In this document: piece by piece, positions 16,453-24,807 of the stretch
Layout: the number at the start of each line of letters is the position of its first letter
Numbering within the stretch: position 1 is the first letter of the stretch
Source: Pseudomonas yamanorum
Lineage (GTDB): Bacteria; Pseudomonadota; Gammaproteobacteria; Pseudomonadales; Pseudomonadaceae
NCBI RefSeq assembly: GCF_013386765.1
Contig: NZ_JACARE010000023.1
Coordinates: forward strand, 1 to 64,000
Reading direction: 5' to 3'
Length of the DNA: 64,000 bases
Position numbers and translations under genes: made by a program
The notes under the pieces: generated by a model
What the model was told of the DNA's origin: nothing
The model's database searches: none
The model's input: only the letters and a program-made list of their open reading frames with translations

Positions 16453-17161
16453 CCCGCTATTGAAAGTCTCCGGCTTGCAGGTGCGCTACGGCGCCATTGA
16501 AGCGGTCAAGTCCCTGGATTTGCACATCGGCGAAGGCGAGCGCGTGACCCTGATCGGCGCCAACGGTGCCGGCAAGACCTCCAGCCTCAAGGCCCTGACC
16601 GGATTGTTGCCGGCAACGGCGGGGCAGATCCAGTTTGCCGGGCGTTCGATCCTCGGCCAGGCGCCGGACCAATTGCTGCGCCAGGGCATCGCGATGGTGC
16701 CGGAAGGGCGCGGCATCTTTGCGCGCATGAGCGTGCTGGAAAACCTCCAGGCCGGTGCCTTCCTGCGCCGCGACACCGAACAGGTCAACCGCGAGATCCG
16801 CCAGTTGTTCGAACACTTCCCGCGTCTGGAAGAACGCCTGCACCAGTCCGCCGGCCTGCTGTCCGGCGGCGAGCAACAAATGCTCGCCCTGGCCCGGGCG
16901 CTGCTGTCCAAACCGCGCTTGCTGGTGCTGGACGAACCGTCCATGGGCCTGGCGCCGATCATGGTGGAGAAGATCTTCCAGGTGATCGACGACGTGTGCC
17001 GCCAGGGCATGACCCTGCTGCTGGTGGAGCAGAACGCCCGGCTGGCACTGCAGGTCACCGACCGCGCCTATGTGATGGACACCGGGCGCATCAGCCTCAG
17101 CGGCCCGTCCCATGAATTGCTTGACCACCCCGAGGTGCGCAGTGCCTACCTCGGCGAATGA
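16445..17161 (+). CDS. branched-chain amino acid-type ABC ATPase (LivF family)
   Basis: A 238-residue LivF-type ATPase. Walker A GANGAGKTS is near residue 40, with Ser rather than Thr in the last position. The signature LSGGEQQMLALARALL is near 140, Walker B LLVLDEPSMGLAP near 160, and LLVEQNARLAL supplies the switch region. It completes the ATP-binding pair of this importer. A 67-bp gap precedes the binding-protein gene. Confidence 0.92.
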   Translation: MSDPLLKVSGLQVRYGAIEAVKSLDLHIGEGERVTLIGANGAGKTSSLKALTGLLPATAGQIQFAGRSILGQAPDQLLRQGIAMVPEGRGIFARMSVLENLQAGAFLRRDTEQVNREIRQLFEHFPRLEERLHQSAGLLSGGEQQMLALARALLSKPRLLVLDEPSMGLAPIMVEKIFQVIDDVCRQGMTLLLVEQNARLALQVTDRAYVMDTGRISLSGPSHELLDHPEVRSAYLGE

Positions 17162-17228
17162 ATTAACCCCTGACGCTACCGGACGCCCGGCGTGTTCCGA
17201 CCAGCCCGTAAAGAAACAGGAACCACTG

Positions 17229-18368
17229 ATGAAGACTTTCAAGCACACCTTATTGATCGGCCTGGCCTTGAGCAGCCTGGCGAGCGCCGTGGCCCAGGCC
17301 GACCAGACCGTACTGATCGGCCTGGCCGGACCCTTGACCGGCCCGTCGGCACGGATCGGCAAGGACCTGGAAAACGGCGCGCAACTGGCCATCGATGCGG
17401 CCAACGCCAGGCACCCGAAAATCAACGGCGAGGCGGTGACATTCAAGCTGTTGTCCGAGGATGACCAGTCCGACCCGCGCACCGCCGTCACCGTGGCCCA
17501 GCGCCTGGTGGACGAAGGCGTGGTGGGCGTGGTTGGCCACTGGAACACCGGCACCAGCATTCCGGCGGCGCGGGTTTACCACGATGCGGGCATCGCCCAG
17601 GTCGCACCGGTGGCCACCGGGCATGCCTATACCCAGCAGGGCTTCGACACCAGCTTCCGGATCATGGGCCATGACGATGATGGCGGCCAGGTGGCCGGCG
17701 ACTATGCTTTGAACACCCTCAAGGCGCGACGCATTGCGGTGATCGACGACCGTACCGCGTTCGGCCAGGGCCTGGCGGACCAGTTCGTCAAATCCATCGA
17801 GGCCGGCGGCGCCAAGGTGGTGTCCCGTGAATACGTCGACGACAAGACCATCGACTTCAGCGCGGTGTTGACCAATATCCGCAGCCAGAACCCGGACCTG
17901 ATTTTCTTCGGCGGCGTTGATTCCCAGGCCGCACCGTTGGCCCGTCGCATCAAGCAGTTGGGCATCAAGGCACCGTTGATGGGCGCTGGCGGGTTTGTCA
18001 GCCAGACGTTCCTGCAACTGGCGCAGAACGAAGGCGAGGGCGTGATTGCCCTGGAACCGGGTTTGGCGGTTTCGCAGATGCCAGGCGGCAAGGCGTTTGA
18101 ACAGGCTTACAAGGATCGCTACAAGGCGCCGATCGAACTGCATGCGCCGTTTGCCTATGACGGCGTCGGGGTGTTGGTGGCGGCGATTGAAAAGGCCGAT
18201 TCGGTGGACCCGCAAAAGTACCTGCCGGTGCTGCGCGCCATCAGCTACCAGGGCGTGACCGGGACTATCGCGTTCGATGCCGAGGGCAATCTGAAGAAAC
18301 CGTCGTTCACCGTGTATCAGGTCAAGGGTAATCAGTGGCAGCCCGTCAGCGTGGCAGGCGGCAAGTAA
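17229..18368 (+). CDS. branched-chain amino acid-type ABC substrate-binding protein (LivJ/LivK family)
   Basis: A 379-residue periplasmic binding protein with a signal peptide (basic start MKTFKHTLL, hydrophobic core, cleavage after VAQA near residue 24). The mature part begins DQTVLIGLAGPLTGPSARIGKDLENG and has the GVVGHWNTGTSIPAA and GVDSQAAPLARR segments of type-I binding proteins. The start is the ATG at 17229, with CAGGAACC upstream. Although the family is named for Leu/Ile/Val, members bind amides, urea and other amino compounds. The two degradation genes downstream suggest a cyclic or carbamoylated cysteine precursor. Confidence 0.88.
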   Translation: MKTFKHTLLIGLALSSLASAVAQADQTVLIGLAGPLTGPSARIGKDLENGAQLAIDAANARHPKINGEAVTFKLLSEDDQSDPRTAVTVAQRLVDEGVVGVVGHWNTGTSIPAARVYHDAGIAQVAPVATGHAYTQQGFDTSFRIMGHDDDGGQVAGDYALNTLKARRIAVIDDRTAFGQGLADQFVKSIEAGGAKVVSREYVDDKTIDFSAVLTNIRSQNPDLIFFGGVDSQAAPLARRIKQLGIKAPLMGAGGFVSQTFLQLAQNEGEGVIALEPGLAVSQMPGGKAFEQAYKDRYKAPIELHAPFAYDGVGVLVAAIEKADSVDPQKYLPVLRAISYQGVTGTIAFDAEGNLKKPSFTVYQVKGNQWQPVSVAGGK

Positions 18369-18378
18369 CAACCACCCT

Positions 18379-18463
18379 TGTAGGAGCGAGCTTGCTCGCG
18401 AAAAACGTTCAGTCAACGCAGCGATGCGCCTGAAATATCTTCGCGAGCAAGCTCGCTCCTACA
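18379..18463. repeat. REPIN (TGTAGGAGCGAGCTTGCTCGCGAA arm type)
   Basis: Perfect 24-bp arms at 18379-18402 and 18440-18463 enclose a 37-nt loop. It lies inside the operon, between the binding-protein gene and the ATC-hydrolase-like gene, ending 19 bp before the latter's ATG. A stem this stable in a polycistronic message may stabilise the upstream mRNA part or reduce readthrough to the two enzyme genes. Confidence 0.9.
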
Positions 18464-18482
18464 GGTTTTACGGAGGCACACA

Positions 18483-18974
18483 ATGAGCAAGCTGGAAGGT
18501 GAACTGGGCATCCTGGCCCGGCGGCGGATCGAAGCCGAAATCATCAAGCCGATCTACGAGATCTTGGTGCGCGAGCAGGGCAAGGAGTTTGCGGCGGCGG
18601 TGATCGGCGAAGCGGTGGGCAACGCGGCGATCCAGGCCGGCAAACACTTTGCCGAACTGGAAGAGCAGGGCGCCGACCTCGAGAGTTTCGTCGAGCTGCA
18701 AGTGCTCTGGGAAAAGGACGATGCGCTGAAGGTCGAGATCATCGCCAGCGACGCCGAGCACTATGACTATGACGTGAAGCGCTGCCGCTACGCCGAGATG
18801 TACCACGAGATGGGCCTGGGCGAGATCGGGCACCTGCTGTCCTGCAATCGCGACGAGTTGTTTATCGTCGGCTACAACCCGGACATCAAGCTGACGCGCA
18901 CCCAGACCATCATGGGCGGCGCCCATCACTGTGACTTTCGCTACCGGGCCAAGCCTCAGGAGCCGCGTTCATGA
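18483..18974 (+). CDS. atcB: L-2-amino-thiazoline-4-carboxylate (ATC) hydrolase-family protein
   Basis: A 163-residue soluble protein that I recognise as the ATC hydrolase family. It has a helical N-terminal half (RRRIEAEIIKPIYEILVREQG) and a conserved-looking C-terminal segment GGAHHCDFRYR with His-His-Cys. Established knowledge: in certain Pseudomonas strains ATC is opened to N-carbamoyl-L-cysteine, then hydrolysed to L-cysteine. The next gene overlaps by four bases and encodes an N-carbamoyl-amino-acid amidase, as in that pathway. GGAGG lies about ten bases before the ATG. The gene symbol is a homology-based suggestion; relatives of unknown substrate exist. Confidence 0.72.
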   Translation: MSKLEGELGILARRRIEAEIIKPIYEILVREQGKEFAAAVIGEAVGNAAIQAGKHFAELEEQGADLESFVELQVLWEKDDALKVEIIASDAEHYDYDVKRCRYAEMYHEMGLGEIGHLLSCNRDELFIVGYNPDIKLTRTQTIMGGAHHCDFRYRAKPQEPRS

Positions 18975-20206
18975 GCGACTTGGCACGGGTCAATGGCGAG
19001 CGCCTGTGGGACTCGCTGATGGAAATGGCGCAGATCGGCGGCACGGAAAAGGGCGGGGTTTCGCGCCTGGCCCTCACCGATGAGGACCGCCGGGGTCGTG
19101 ACCTGTTTGTGCAATGGTGCGAGGCGGCGGGTTGCAGCATCCGGGTGGATGCCATGGGCAATATCTTTGCCCGTCGCGCCGGGCGGCAGGATCACCTGGC
19201 GCCGGTGTTGACCGGTTCCCATGGCGACTCCCAGCCGGCGGGCGGCAAGTACGATGGCATCTATGGGGTGCTGGCCGGGCTGGAAGTGCTGCGCACCTTG
19301 AATGACCTGGGGATCGAGACCGAGCGGCCTATAGAAGTGGTGAACTGGACCAATGAAGAAGGCTCGCGGTTCGCCCCGGCGATGATTTCTTCGGGGGTGT
19401 ATGCCGGGGTGTTTGACCTGGAATATGGCCTGTCCCGGGAGGACAAGGCCGGCGTCACCATCGGCCGGGCGTTGCAGCAGATTGGTTATGCCGGCACGCA
19501 CCCGGTGGGTGGTCAGGCGGTGCATGCCGCGTTTGAGCTGCATATCGAGCAGGGGCCGATTCTTGAGGCCCAGGACCTGACCATCGGCGTGGTCACCGGT
19601 GCCCAGGGCCAGCGCTGGTATGAAGTGGAACTGAGCGGGCGCAGTGCCCATGCCGGTACCACGCCGATGGATCATCGCCTGGATGCGTTGCTCGGGTTTG
19701 CCCGGGTGGTGGAGGCGGTCAACCAGATTGGCCTGGAGCAGGGCGCCGAAGGGCGGGCGACGGTGGGCATGGCGAATATCTTCCCCAATTCACGCAACGT
19801 GGTGCCGGGGCGGGTGTTTTTCAGTGTTGAGTTCCGGCACCCGGATGAAGCGGTGCTGGGGTATCAGGACCAGCAGCTGTACGCGGCGGTGGCGCGGATT
19901 GCCGAGGGGATTGGCTTGCAGTACAGCGTGAAGCAGATTTTCCAGTACGCGCCGATTGCCTTCGACAGCGGGTGCGTGGACGTGGTGCGGGCTTCGGCGC
20001 AAGTGCTGGGGTATAGCCATCGCGACATGATTTCCGGGGCCGGGCATGACGCCTGCTACCTGAACCGGGTGGCGCCGACGGCGATGATTTTTGTGCCGTG
20101 TGTGGATGGGCTGAGCCATAACGAGGCGGAGGAGATTTATCCGCAATGGTCGACGGCGGGGGCGGATGTGTTGTTGCAGGCGGTGTTGGCCAAGGCGGGG
20201 GAGTGA
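18971..20206 (+). CDS. atcC: Zn-dependent N-carbamoyl-amino-acid amidohydrolase (M20 family; AtcC-like)
   Basis: A 411-residue M20-family amidase of the hydantoinase/carbamoylase branch. The metal-binding set is visible: His84 in GSHGDS, Asp95 in GGKYDG, Glu129/Glu130 in WTNEEGSRF, His191 in ELHIEQG and His383 near the C-terminus. SGRSAHAGTTPM (residues 222-233) belongs to the dimerisation lid. It would split a carbamoyl group from an N-carbamoyl amino acid, giving free amino acid, CO2 and ammonia. Overlap (ATGA) with the ATC-hydrolase-like gene supports N-carbamoyl-L-cysteine as substrate; an allantoate or beta-ureidopropionate role is the main alternative. Confidence 0.8.
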   Translation: MSDLARVNGERLWDSLMEMAQIGGTEKGGVSRLALTDEDRRGRDLFVQWCEAAGCSIRVDAMGNIFARRAGRQDHLAPVLTGSHGDSQPAGGKYDGIYGVLAGLEVLRTLNDLGIETERPIEVVNWTNEEGSRFAPAMISSGVYAGVFDLEYGLSREDKAGVTIGRALQQIGYAGTHPVGGQAVHAAFELHIEQGPILEAQDLTIGVVTGAQGQRWYEVELSGRSAHAGTTPMDHRLDALLGFARVVEAVNQIGLEQGAEGRATVGMANIFPNSRNVVPGRVFFSVEFRHPDEAVLGYQDQQLYAAVARIAEGIGLQYSVKQIFQYAPIAFDSGCVDVVRASAQVLGYSHRDMISGAGHDACYLNRVAPTAMIFVPCVDGLSHNEAEEIYPQWSTAGADVLLQAVLAKAGE

Positions 20207-20236
20207 GCGAGCGCGATTCAACGGTTCAACTGTATT

Positions 20237-20352
20237 CCCTGTGGGAGCTGTCGAGCTTTAGCGAGGCTGCGATGGCGGACCGACTGTCGACATCTCTATT
20301 GCCTGACAGGGCCTCATCGCAGCCTCGCTAAAGCTCGACAGCTCCCACAGGG
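20237..20352. repeat. REPIN (CTGTGGGAGCTGTCGAGC arm type)
   Basis: Inverted arms at 20237-20274 and 20315-20352, 38 bp each and perfectly complementary, enclose a 40-nt loop. The arm carries GAGCTGTCGAGCTTTAGCGA, a different REP class from those at 12471 and 18379. The right arm runs directly into the first unit of the 18-bp tandem repeat. Together with that repeat it fills the 345-bp gap between the amidase and AraC genes. Confidence 0.9.
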
Positions 20353-20525
20353 GACCAAGTCCTCACAGGGGACCAGGTTCTCACAGGGGGCCAGGTTCTT
20401 ACAGGGGGCCAGGTTCTCACAGGGGGCCAGGTTCTTACAGGGGGTCAGGTTCTCACAGGGGATCAGGTTCTCACAGGGGATCAGGTTCTCACAGGGGACC
20501 CGGTTCTCACAGGGGACCCGGTTCT
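20346..20525. repeat. 18-bp tandem repeat, ten units
   Basis: Ten head-to-tail units of 18 bp, consensus CACAGGGGACCAGGTTCT, cover 20346-20525 without a break. Units differ at a few positions: GGGGG versus GGGGA, TACA versus CACA, and CC/TC/CCC near the middle. The first unit overlaps the last seven bases of the REPIN right arm (CACAGGG), so the array appears to grow from the REPIN edge. It is not a CRISPR array because there are no spacers. Short ORFs crossing it only read out the repeat. Confidence 0.95.
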
Positions 20526-20551
20526 CATTTTGGGTCTTTGTTGTCTGGTGG

Positions 20552-21340
20552 TCAGCGGAAGAATTCGCCGGGTGTGGCGTCGAATTGCTGGCGGAAGGCG
20601 TTGATGAAGGCTGAGGTGGATTCGTAGCCGCAGGCCAATGCCACGTCGGTCACCCGCTCGCCTTGTTCCAGCGCGGGCAGGGCACTCAGCAGTCGCAGGC
20701 GCTGGCGCCAGGCGCGGAAGGTCAGGCCGGTTTCGCTCAGGAATAGCCGGCTGAGGGTTTTTTCGCTCACTGCCAGTTTCTCGCTCCACTGCCGCAGGGT
20801 GGTTGGCTGCTCGGGGTGCAGGTTCAGGCTGCGGTAAATCTGGCGCAAGCGGCTGTCGGCGGGCAGCGGCAGCATCAGGTCGACCTTGGGCGCCGCGGCC
20901 AGTTGGTCCAGCACCACTTGGGCCAGCCGCCCGTCCGGGCCGTCCTCGGCATATTCCACCGGCAACTCACTGAAGCTGCGGATCAACTCCCGCAACAGGC
21001 TGTTGACCGCCAGCACCTGGCAGCGGTCGGCCGCCCAGCCGGTGACGCTGCAATCGAGGTACAAGCTGCGCATCTCCGTATGGGGCGAGCTGAACACCCG
21101 GTGCGGCATGCCGGCGGGGATCCATACGGCTCGCTGGGGGGGCGCGACGAAGCGGCCGGCGCTGGTCTGGATCTCCAATACCCCGGAAATCGCATAGGAC
21201 AACTGCACCCACGGGTGACTATGGCGCCGCGTGAGTGCGCGGTTGGGCAGGGACTCGGTGCGCCCGTACACCGGCCTCGGCAGGCTGGAAAGCCCGGGCA
21301 CGCTGCGGCGTACGGTTTTGTCATGTCCTTTAGGCGGCAT
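20552..21340 (-). CDS. AraC-family regulator (NimR-like layout)
   Basis: A 262-residue AraC regulator with an N-terminal cupin (RRHSHPWVQLSYAISGVLEI, VWIPAGMPHRV) and a C-terminal double HTH (WSEKLAVSEKTLSRLFLSETG, ALACGYESTSAFINAFRQQF). The His-containing cupin opening resembles NimR/YeaM-type regulators, which control a divergent efflux carrier. Here the divergent gene, 86 bp away, encodes an SBF-type carrier, so control of that gene is likely by analogy. Confidence 0.88.
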   Translation of the reverse strand: MPPKGHDKTVRRSVPGLSSLPRPVYGRTESLPNRALTRRHSHPWVQLSYAISGVLEIQTSAGRFVAPPQRAVWIPAGMPHRVFSSPHTEMRSLYLDCSVTGWAADRCQVLAVNSLLRELIRSFSELPVEYAEDGPDGRLAQVVLDQLAAAPKVDLMLPLPADSRLRQIYRSLNLHPEQPTTLRQWSEKLAVSEKTLSRLFLSETGLTFRAWRQRLRLLSALPALEQGERVTDVALACGYESTSAFINAFRQQFDATPGEFFR

Positions 21341-21425
21341 TTACTGGCTCATTGGCGTTAGTCGGTAACAAGCCGTTACGTTAGAGTCGCGACGATGCTC
21401 TTGGCAACCCCTGGAAGATTGGCCT

Positions 21426-22424
21426 ATGACCCGCCCACGCTTTTTACCTGACAACTTCACCCTGACCCTGGTGGCCACGGTGATCCTCGCGTCCCTGCTG
21501 CCCGCCAGCGGCCAGACCGCCGTGGCCTTCGGCTGGGTGACCAACCTGGCCATCGCGCTGCTGTTTTTCCTGCACGGCGCCAAGCTGTCGCGCCAGGCCA
21601 TCGTCGCCGGTGCCGGCCACTGGCGCTTGCACCTGCTGGTGTTCAGCCTGACCTTTGTGTTGTTCCCGCTGCTGGGCCTGGCGCTCAAGCCGGTGCTGTC
21701 GCCGCTGATCGGCAAAGACCTGTACATGGGCATGCTCTATTTGTGTGCGTTGCCCGCCACCGTGCAGTCGGCGATTGCCTTTACTTCGCTGGCCCGGGGC
21801 AATATCCCGGCGGCGATCTGCAGTGCGGCGGCTTCCAGCCTGTTCGGGATCTTCCTCACGCCGTTGCTGGTGACCTTGCTGCTTAACGTGCATGGCGACG
21901 GCGGCTCCACTGTTGATGCGATCCTGAAGATCAGCGTGCAACTGCTGCTACCGTTCATCGCCGGGCAAATCGCTCGCCGCTGGATCGGCGAGTGGGTAGG
22001 GCGCAACAAATCCTGGCTGAAATTCGTCGACCAGGGTTCGATCCTGTTGGTGGTCTACGGTGCGTTCAGCGAAGCGGTCAATGAAGGCATCTGGCACCAG
22101 ATTCCGTTGTGGGAGCTGGGCGGCCTGGTGGTGGCGTGCTGTGTGCTGCTGGCGCTGGTGCTGGTGGCCTCCACGGTGCTGGGCAAGGTGTTTGGGTTCA
22201 GCCAGGAAGACCGCATTACCATTCTGTTCTGTGGCTCCAAAAAGAGCCTGGCCACTGGTGTACCCATGGCCCAGGTGTTGTTTGCCGGGGCGAGCATGGG
22301 CGTGTTGATCCTGCCGCTGATGCTGTTTCACCAGATCCAGCTGATGGTGTGTGCGGCCTTGGCCCAGCGTTATGCCAAGCGTCCGGAATCGATTCCGGAG
22401 TTGATGGGGCAAGTCGATCCCTGA
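21426..22424 (+). CDS. bile acid:sodium symporter family (SBF-like) carrier
   Basis: A 332-residue membrane protein with about ten hydrophobic segments, of the SBF-like branch that includes E. coli YfeH. Typical features are LFFLHGAKLSRQAIVAG near residue 55, the glycine/serine-rich LPATVQSAIAFTSLARGN near 120, and FCGSKKSLATGVPMAQVLF near 270. These crossover motifs line the sodium and substrate sites in the family. Substrate unknown; bile acids are unlikely for a soil bacterium. It is divergent from the AraC gene. Confidence 0.85.
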   Translation: MTRPRFLPDNFTLTLVATVILASLLPASGQTAVAFGWVTNLAIALLFFLHGAKLSRQAIVAGAGHWRLHLLVFSLTFVLFPLLGLALKPVLSPLIGKDLYMGMLYLCALPATVQSAIAFTSLARGNIPAAICSAAASSLFGIFLTPLLVTLLLNVHGDGGSTVDAILKISVQLLLPFIAGQIARRWIGEWVGRNKSWLKFVDQGSILLVVYGAFSEAVNEGIWHQIPLWELGGLVVACCVLLALVLVASTVLGKVFGFSQEDRITILFCGSKKSLATGVPMAQVLFAGASMGVLILPLMLFHQIQLMVCAALAQRYAKRPESIPELMGQVDP

Positions 22425-22512
22425 ACCGTCGTGTTACTATTTTTTGCGCGCAGCTCAAGGGCCGGCATCGGGCCGGCTTGATCTGCGTGCACATGAGTAC
22501 GACGACCTGTAA

Positions 22513-23703
22513 ATGAGCATTTCCGCCGCAACACCTCAAGCCAACTGGCAACCGGTCTTCGCCCTCGCGTTGGCCGCTTTTGTTTTCAATACCACCGAAT
22601 TTGTGCCGGTCGGCCTGCTGAGTGCCATCGGCGCGAGCTTCGACATGCCCATCGCCAGCGTCGGCCTGATGCTGACCATCTATGCGTGGATCGTGTCCCT
22701 GACCTCGCTGCCGGTGATGCTGCTGACCCGTAACGTCGAGCGGCGCAAGCTGTTGATCGTGCTGTTCGGCATGTTTATCGCCAGCCATATCCTGTCCAGT
22801 GTGGCCACCAGTTTTGGCATTTTGATGCTCAGCCGGGTGGGCATTGCGTTGTCCCATGCGTTGTTCTGGTCGATCACCGCCTCCCTCGCGGTGCGCCTGG
22901 CGCCGGAGGGCAAGCAGGTGCAGGCCCTCGGGTTGCTGGCCACCGGCACGTCCCTGGCGATGGTGTTGGGTATTCCGCTGGGCCGCCTGCTGGGCGAAGC
23001 CATGGGCTGGCGCACCACGTTTCTGGTGATTGGCGCGTTTGCGGCCGGGCTGGTGTTCTGGCTGGCGCGCACCTTGCCGCTGTTGCCGAGCCAGAACTCC
23101 GGCTCGTTGCGCAGCCTGCCGCTGCTGTTCAAGCGCCCGGCGCTGGTGGCGTTGTACGTGCTGACGGCGATGGTGGTGACGGCGCAGTTCACCGCCTATA
23201 GCTACGTTGAGCCGTTTGTTGAAGGCGTCGCGGGTATGAGTGGCAATACCGTGACCCTGATCCTGTTGGTGTTCGGTGGTGCGGGGATCATTGGTTCGCT
23301 GCTGTTCAGTCTGGTGCACCGCTTTAACCCCCATCGTTTCCTGATCACTGCGGTGACTATCCTGGCGCTGTGCCTGGCGTTGTTGCTGCCGTTGAGTGGC
23401 GAGGTCTCGTACCTGGTGACCCTGAGTGTGTTCTGGGGCATGGCGATCATGGGTTTTGGCCTGGCGTTGCAATCCAAGGTACTGGTGCTGGCGCCGGATG
23501 CTACCGACGTGGCCATGGCGATGTTTTCCGGGATCTACAACATTGGGATTGGCGGTGGGGCGTTGATGGGCAGTTGGGTGGGCAGCCACTTTGGGTTTGC
23601 CTGGATTGGTGCGGCGGGCGGGTTGTTGGCGGCGGTGGCGTTGATCGGGTATTGCCTGGCGATTTATCGGTTTGGGCAGGGTGTGGCGCGTAGCCCTCTT
23701 TAG
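22513..23703 (+). CDS. MFS sugar efflux transporter (SotB/YdeA-like)
   Basis: A 396-residue 12-segment major facilitator. The N-terminus FALALAAFVFNTTEFVPVGLLSAIG and the ITASLAVRLAPEGKQVQALGL and GTSLAMVLGIPLGRLLGE motifs are those of the SotB/YdeA branch, which exports sugars or small drugs. It starts 89 bp after the SBF-like gene on the same strand. A short GCCGGC hairpin (22461-22477) lies between them, so cotranscription is uncertain. Confidence 0.85.
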   Translation: MSISAATPQANWQPVFALALAAFVFNTTEFVPVGLLSAIGASFDMPIASVGLMLTIYAWIVSLTSLPVMLLTRNVERRKLLIVLFGMFIASHILSSVATSFGILMLSRVGIALSHALFWSITASLAVRLAPEGKQVQALGLLATGTSLAMVLGIPLGRLLGEAMGWRTTFLVIGAFAAGLVFWLARTLPLLPSQNSGSLRSLPLLFKRPALVALYVLTAMVVTAQFTAYSYVEPFVEGVAGMSGNTVTLILLVFGGAGIIGSLLFSLVHRFNPHRFLITAVTILALCLALLLPLSGEVSYLVTLSVFWGMAIMGFGLALQSKVLVLAPDATDVAMAMFSGIYNIGIGGGALMGSWVGSHFGFAWIGAAGGLLAAVALIGYCLAIYRFGQGVARSPL

Positions 23704-23745
23704 GCGCGGTATTCTTGATGCAGTGTATTTTTCCAGGGATTTAGT

Positions 23746-24312
23746 ATGAAAGCAGGGTTGCTGTTCGCTGTTTTATTGATGCTGGGTGGTTGTGTTACCA
23801 ATCAGCTGCATTTCGCTTCGTATACTTCTGATGCGGAGTTGGCCAGCATTAAGAATAGTGCTGTTCAGTCGGATATTGTCGGGGTGTCGGGTTACGAACG
23901 TTGTGGGCCTTGTACCGAGCGCAGCAAGATTGTATGGCATGCCGCGAACCACGAAATGGTCAGCCTTTACGAGGGGATGGCCAATGTCCCTGTTGATGAT
24001 TGGGTTGGCTTTACCAGGCAGGCGATAGGGTCTGATTCGACATCGTCCATTAAAGCCCGGGTCGAGATTGATCGGGTCTTCGTAAAAACCTGGAGTGATC
24101 CCGAATACTATGCGGCTGATGTAGAACTTTCGGTCTATATCGGCGGTGTCAAATATGCCGGGCATTCACGTATCAAGATAAAAGGCGCAGGCCAGAAGGT
24201 GCTTCAGCGGGATAAGGTGGCTTTCAATTCAGCCACGCTTGATGCAGTCAGCATGGGGTTGAAGGCCGCTTATCTGGATGCGTTTGCGAAGTTTAAAAAC
24301 TCAGTCCACTGA
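23746..24312 (+). CDS. hypothetical lipoprotein
   Basis: A 188-residue protein with a clear lipoprotein signal: MKAGLLFAVLLMLGGC, giving lipidated Cys16 after the lipobox LGGC. Asn or Gln follows shortly after (CVTNQ), not Asp at +2, so outer-membrane sorting is expected. A second Cys pair (CGPC) occurs near residue 57. The mature part looks like a mixed alpha/beta domain; I recognise no family. Base composition is lower in GC than its neighbours, which may indicate an accessory gene. Confidence 0.75.
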   Translation: MKAGLLFAVLLMLGGCVTNQLHFASYTSDAELASIKNSAVQSDIVGVSGYERCGPCTERSKIVWHAANHEMVSLYEGMANVPVDDWVGFTRQAIGSDSTSSIKARVEIDRVFVKTWSDPEYYAADVELSVYIGGVKYAGHSRIKIKGAGQKVLQRDKVAFNSATLDAVSMGLKAAYLDAFAKFKNSVH

Positions 24313-24320
24313 TTAGCTCT

Positions 24321-24389
24321 CTGTAGGATTGGGTGTCAGGTTTCCCGCGTTATCGTTGACGTCCATCGCGAGCAAGCTTGCTCCTACAG
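24321..24389. repeat. truncated REPIN lacking most of its left arm
   Basis: The right arm TCGCGAGCAAGCTTGCTCC plus TACAG is complete (ends 24389), but the left arm is reduced to CTGTAGGA (24321-24328). The internal loop (TTGGGTGTCAGG...CGTTGACGTCCA) is nearly the same as that of the intact REPIN at 24808-24909, so this looks like a copy that lost about 30 bp. Its end runs into AGGAGGA, the ribosome site of the next gene. Confidence 0.8.
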
Positions 24390-24401
24390 GAGGATATTTT
24401 C

Positions 24402-24770
24402 ATGGTGGTTCGTTTGATTAAACCGGCGGTATTTGCGGTGCTCGCGGGGTTTTCCGTGTTGTGGGTAAGCCCTGTAAGCCTGGCGGCCAGTTTTGACTGT
24501 GACCGGGCGAAGGCGGCTGACGAGAAAACCATTTGTGCCACGCGTTCGCTTAATGATCAGGACGTGACCATGGCGCTGCTTTATGACCTGAACCGACACT
24601 TTATGGCCATGGGCGGGCGCGGTTCGTTGATGGATGATCAGGCTGTGTGGCTCAAGCAACGGCATACGTGCGGGGCGCAAGTGAGTTGTCTGAGCAAAGC
24701 GTATACGCAGCGTATTGCGATGTTGCGTAGCTTTATTGATGAGCGGGTGATGACGAAGGGGCCGTTCTGA
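24402..24770 (+). CDS. exported LprI-like (DUF1311) protein
   Basis: A 122-residue protein with a signal peptide (hydrophobic residues 6-28, cleavage near SLAAS) and a mature domain of the lysozyme-inhibitor LprI N-terminal type. This is seen in FDCDRAKAADEKTICATRSLNDQD and two further Cys residues (HTCGAQVSC) that probably form disulfides. Some LprI-like proteins inhibit lysozyme, but most members are uncharacterised. The ATG at 24402 has an excellent AGGAGGA at 24388-24394, which overlaps the end of the truncated REPIN. Confidence 0.8.
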   Translation: MVVRLIKPAVFAVLAGFSVLWVSPVSLAASFDCDRAKAADEKTICATRSLNDQDVTMALLYDLNRHFMAMGGRGSLMDDQAVWLKQRHTCGAQVSCLSKAYTQRIAMLRSFIDERVMTKGPF

Positions 24771-24807
24771 ACGGCCGTTTACTGCGGCGGCTTACTACGA
24801 CGGCTTA

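Noticed and set aside
20346..20525. CRISPR-like array
   Set aside because: The 18-bp units are directly adjacent with no spacers, and no cas gene is in the window.
22461..22477. Intrinsic terminator between the SBF-like and MFS genes
   Set aside because: GCCGGC-ATCGG-GCCGGC forms a hairpin, but no T-run follows on either strand.
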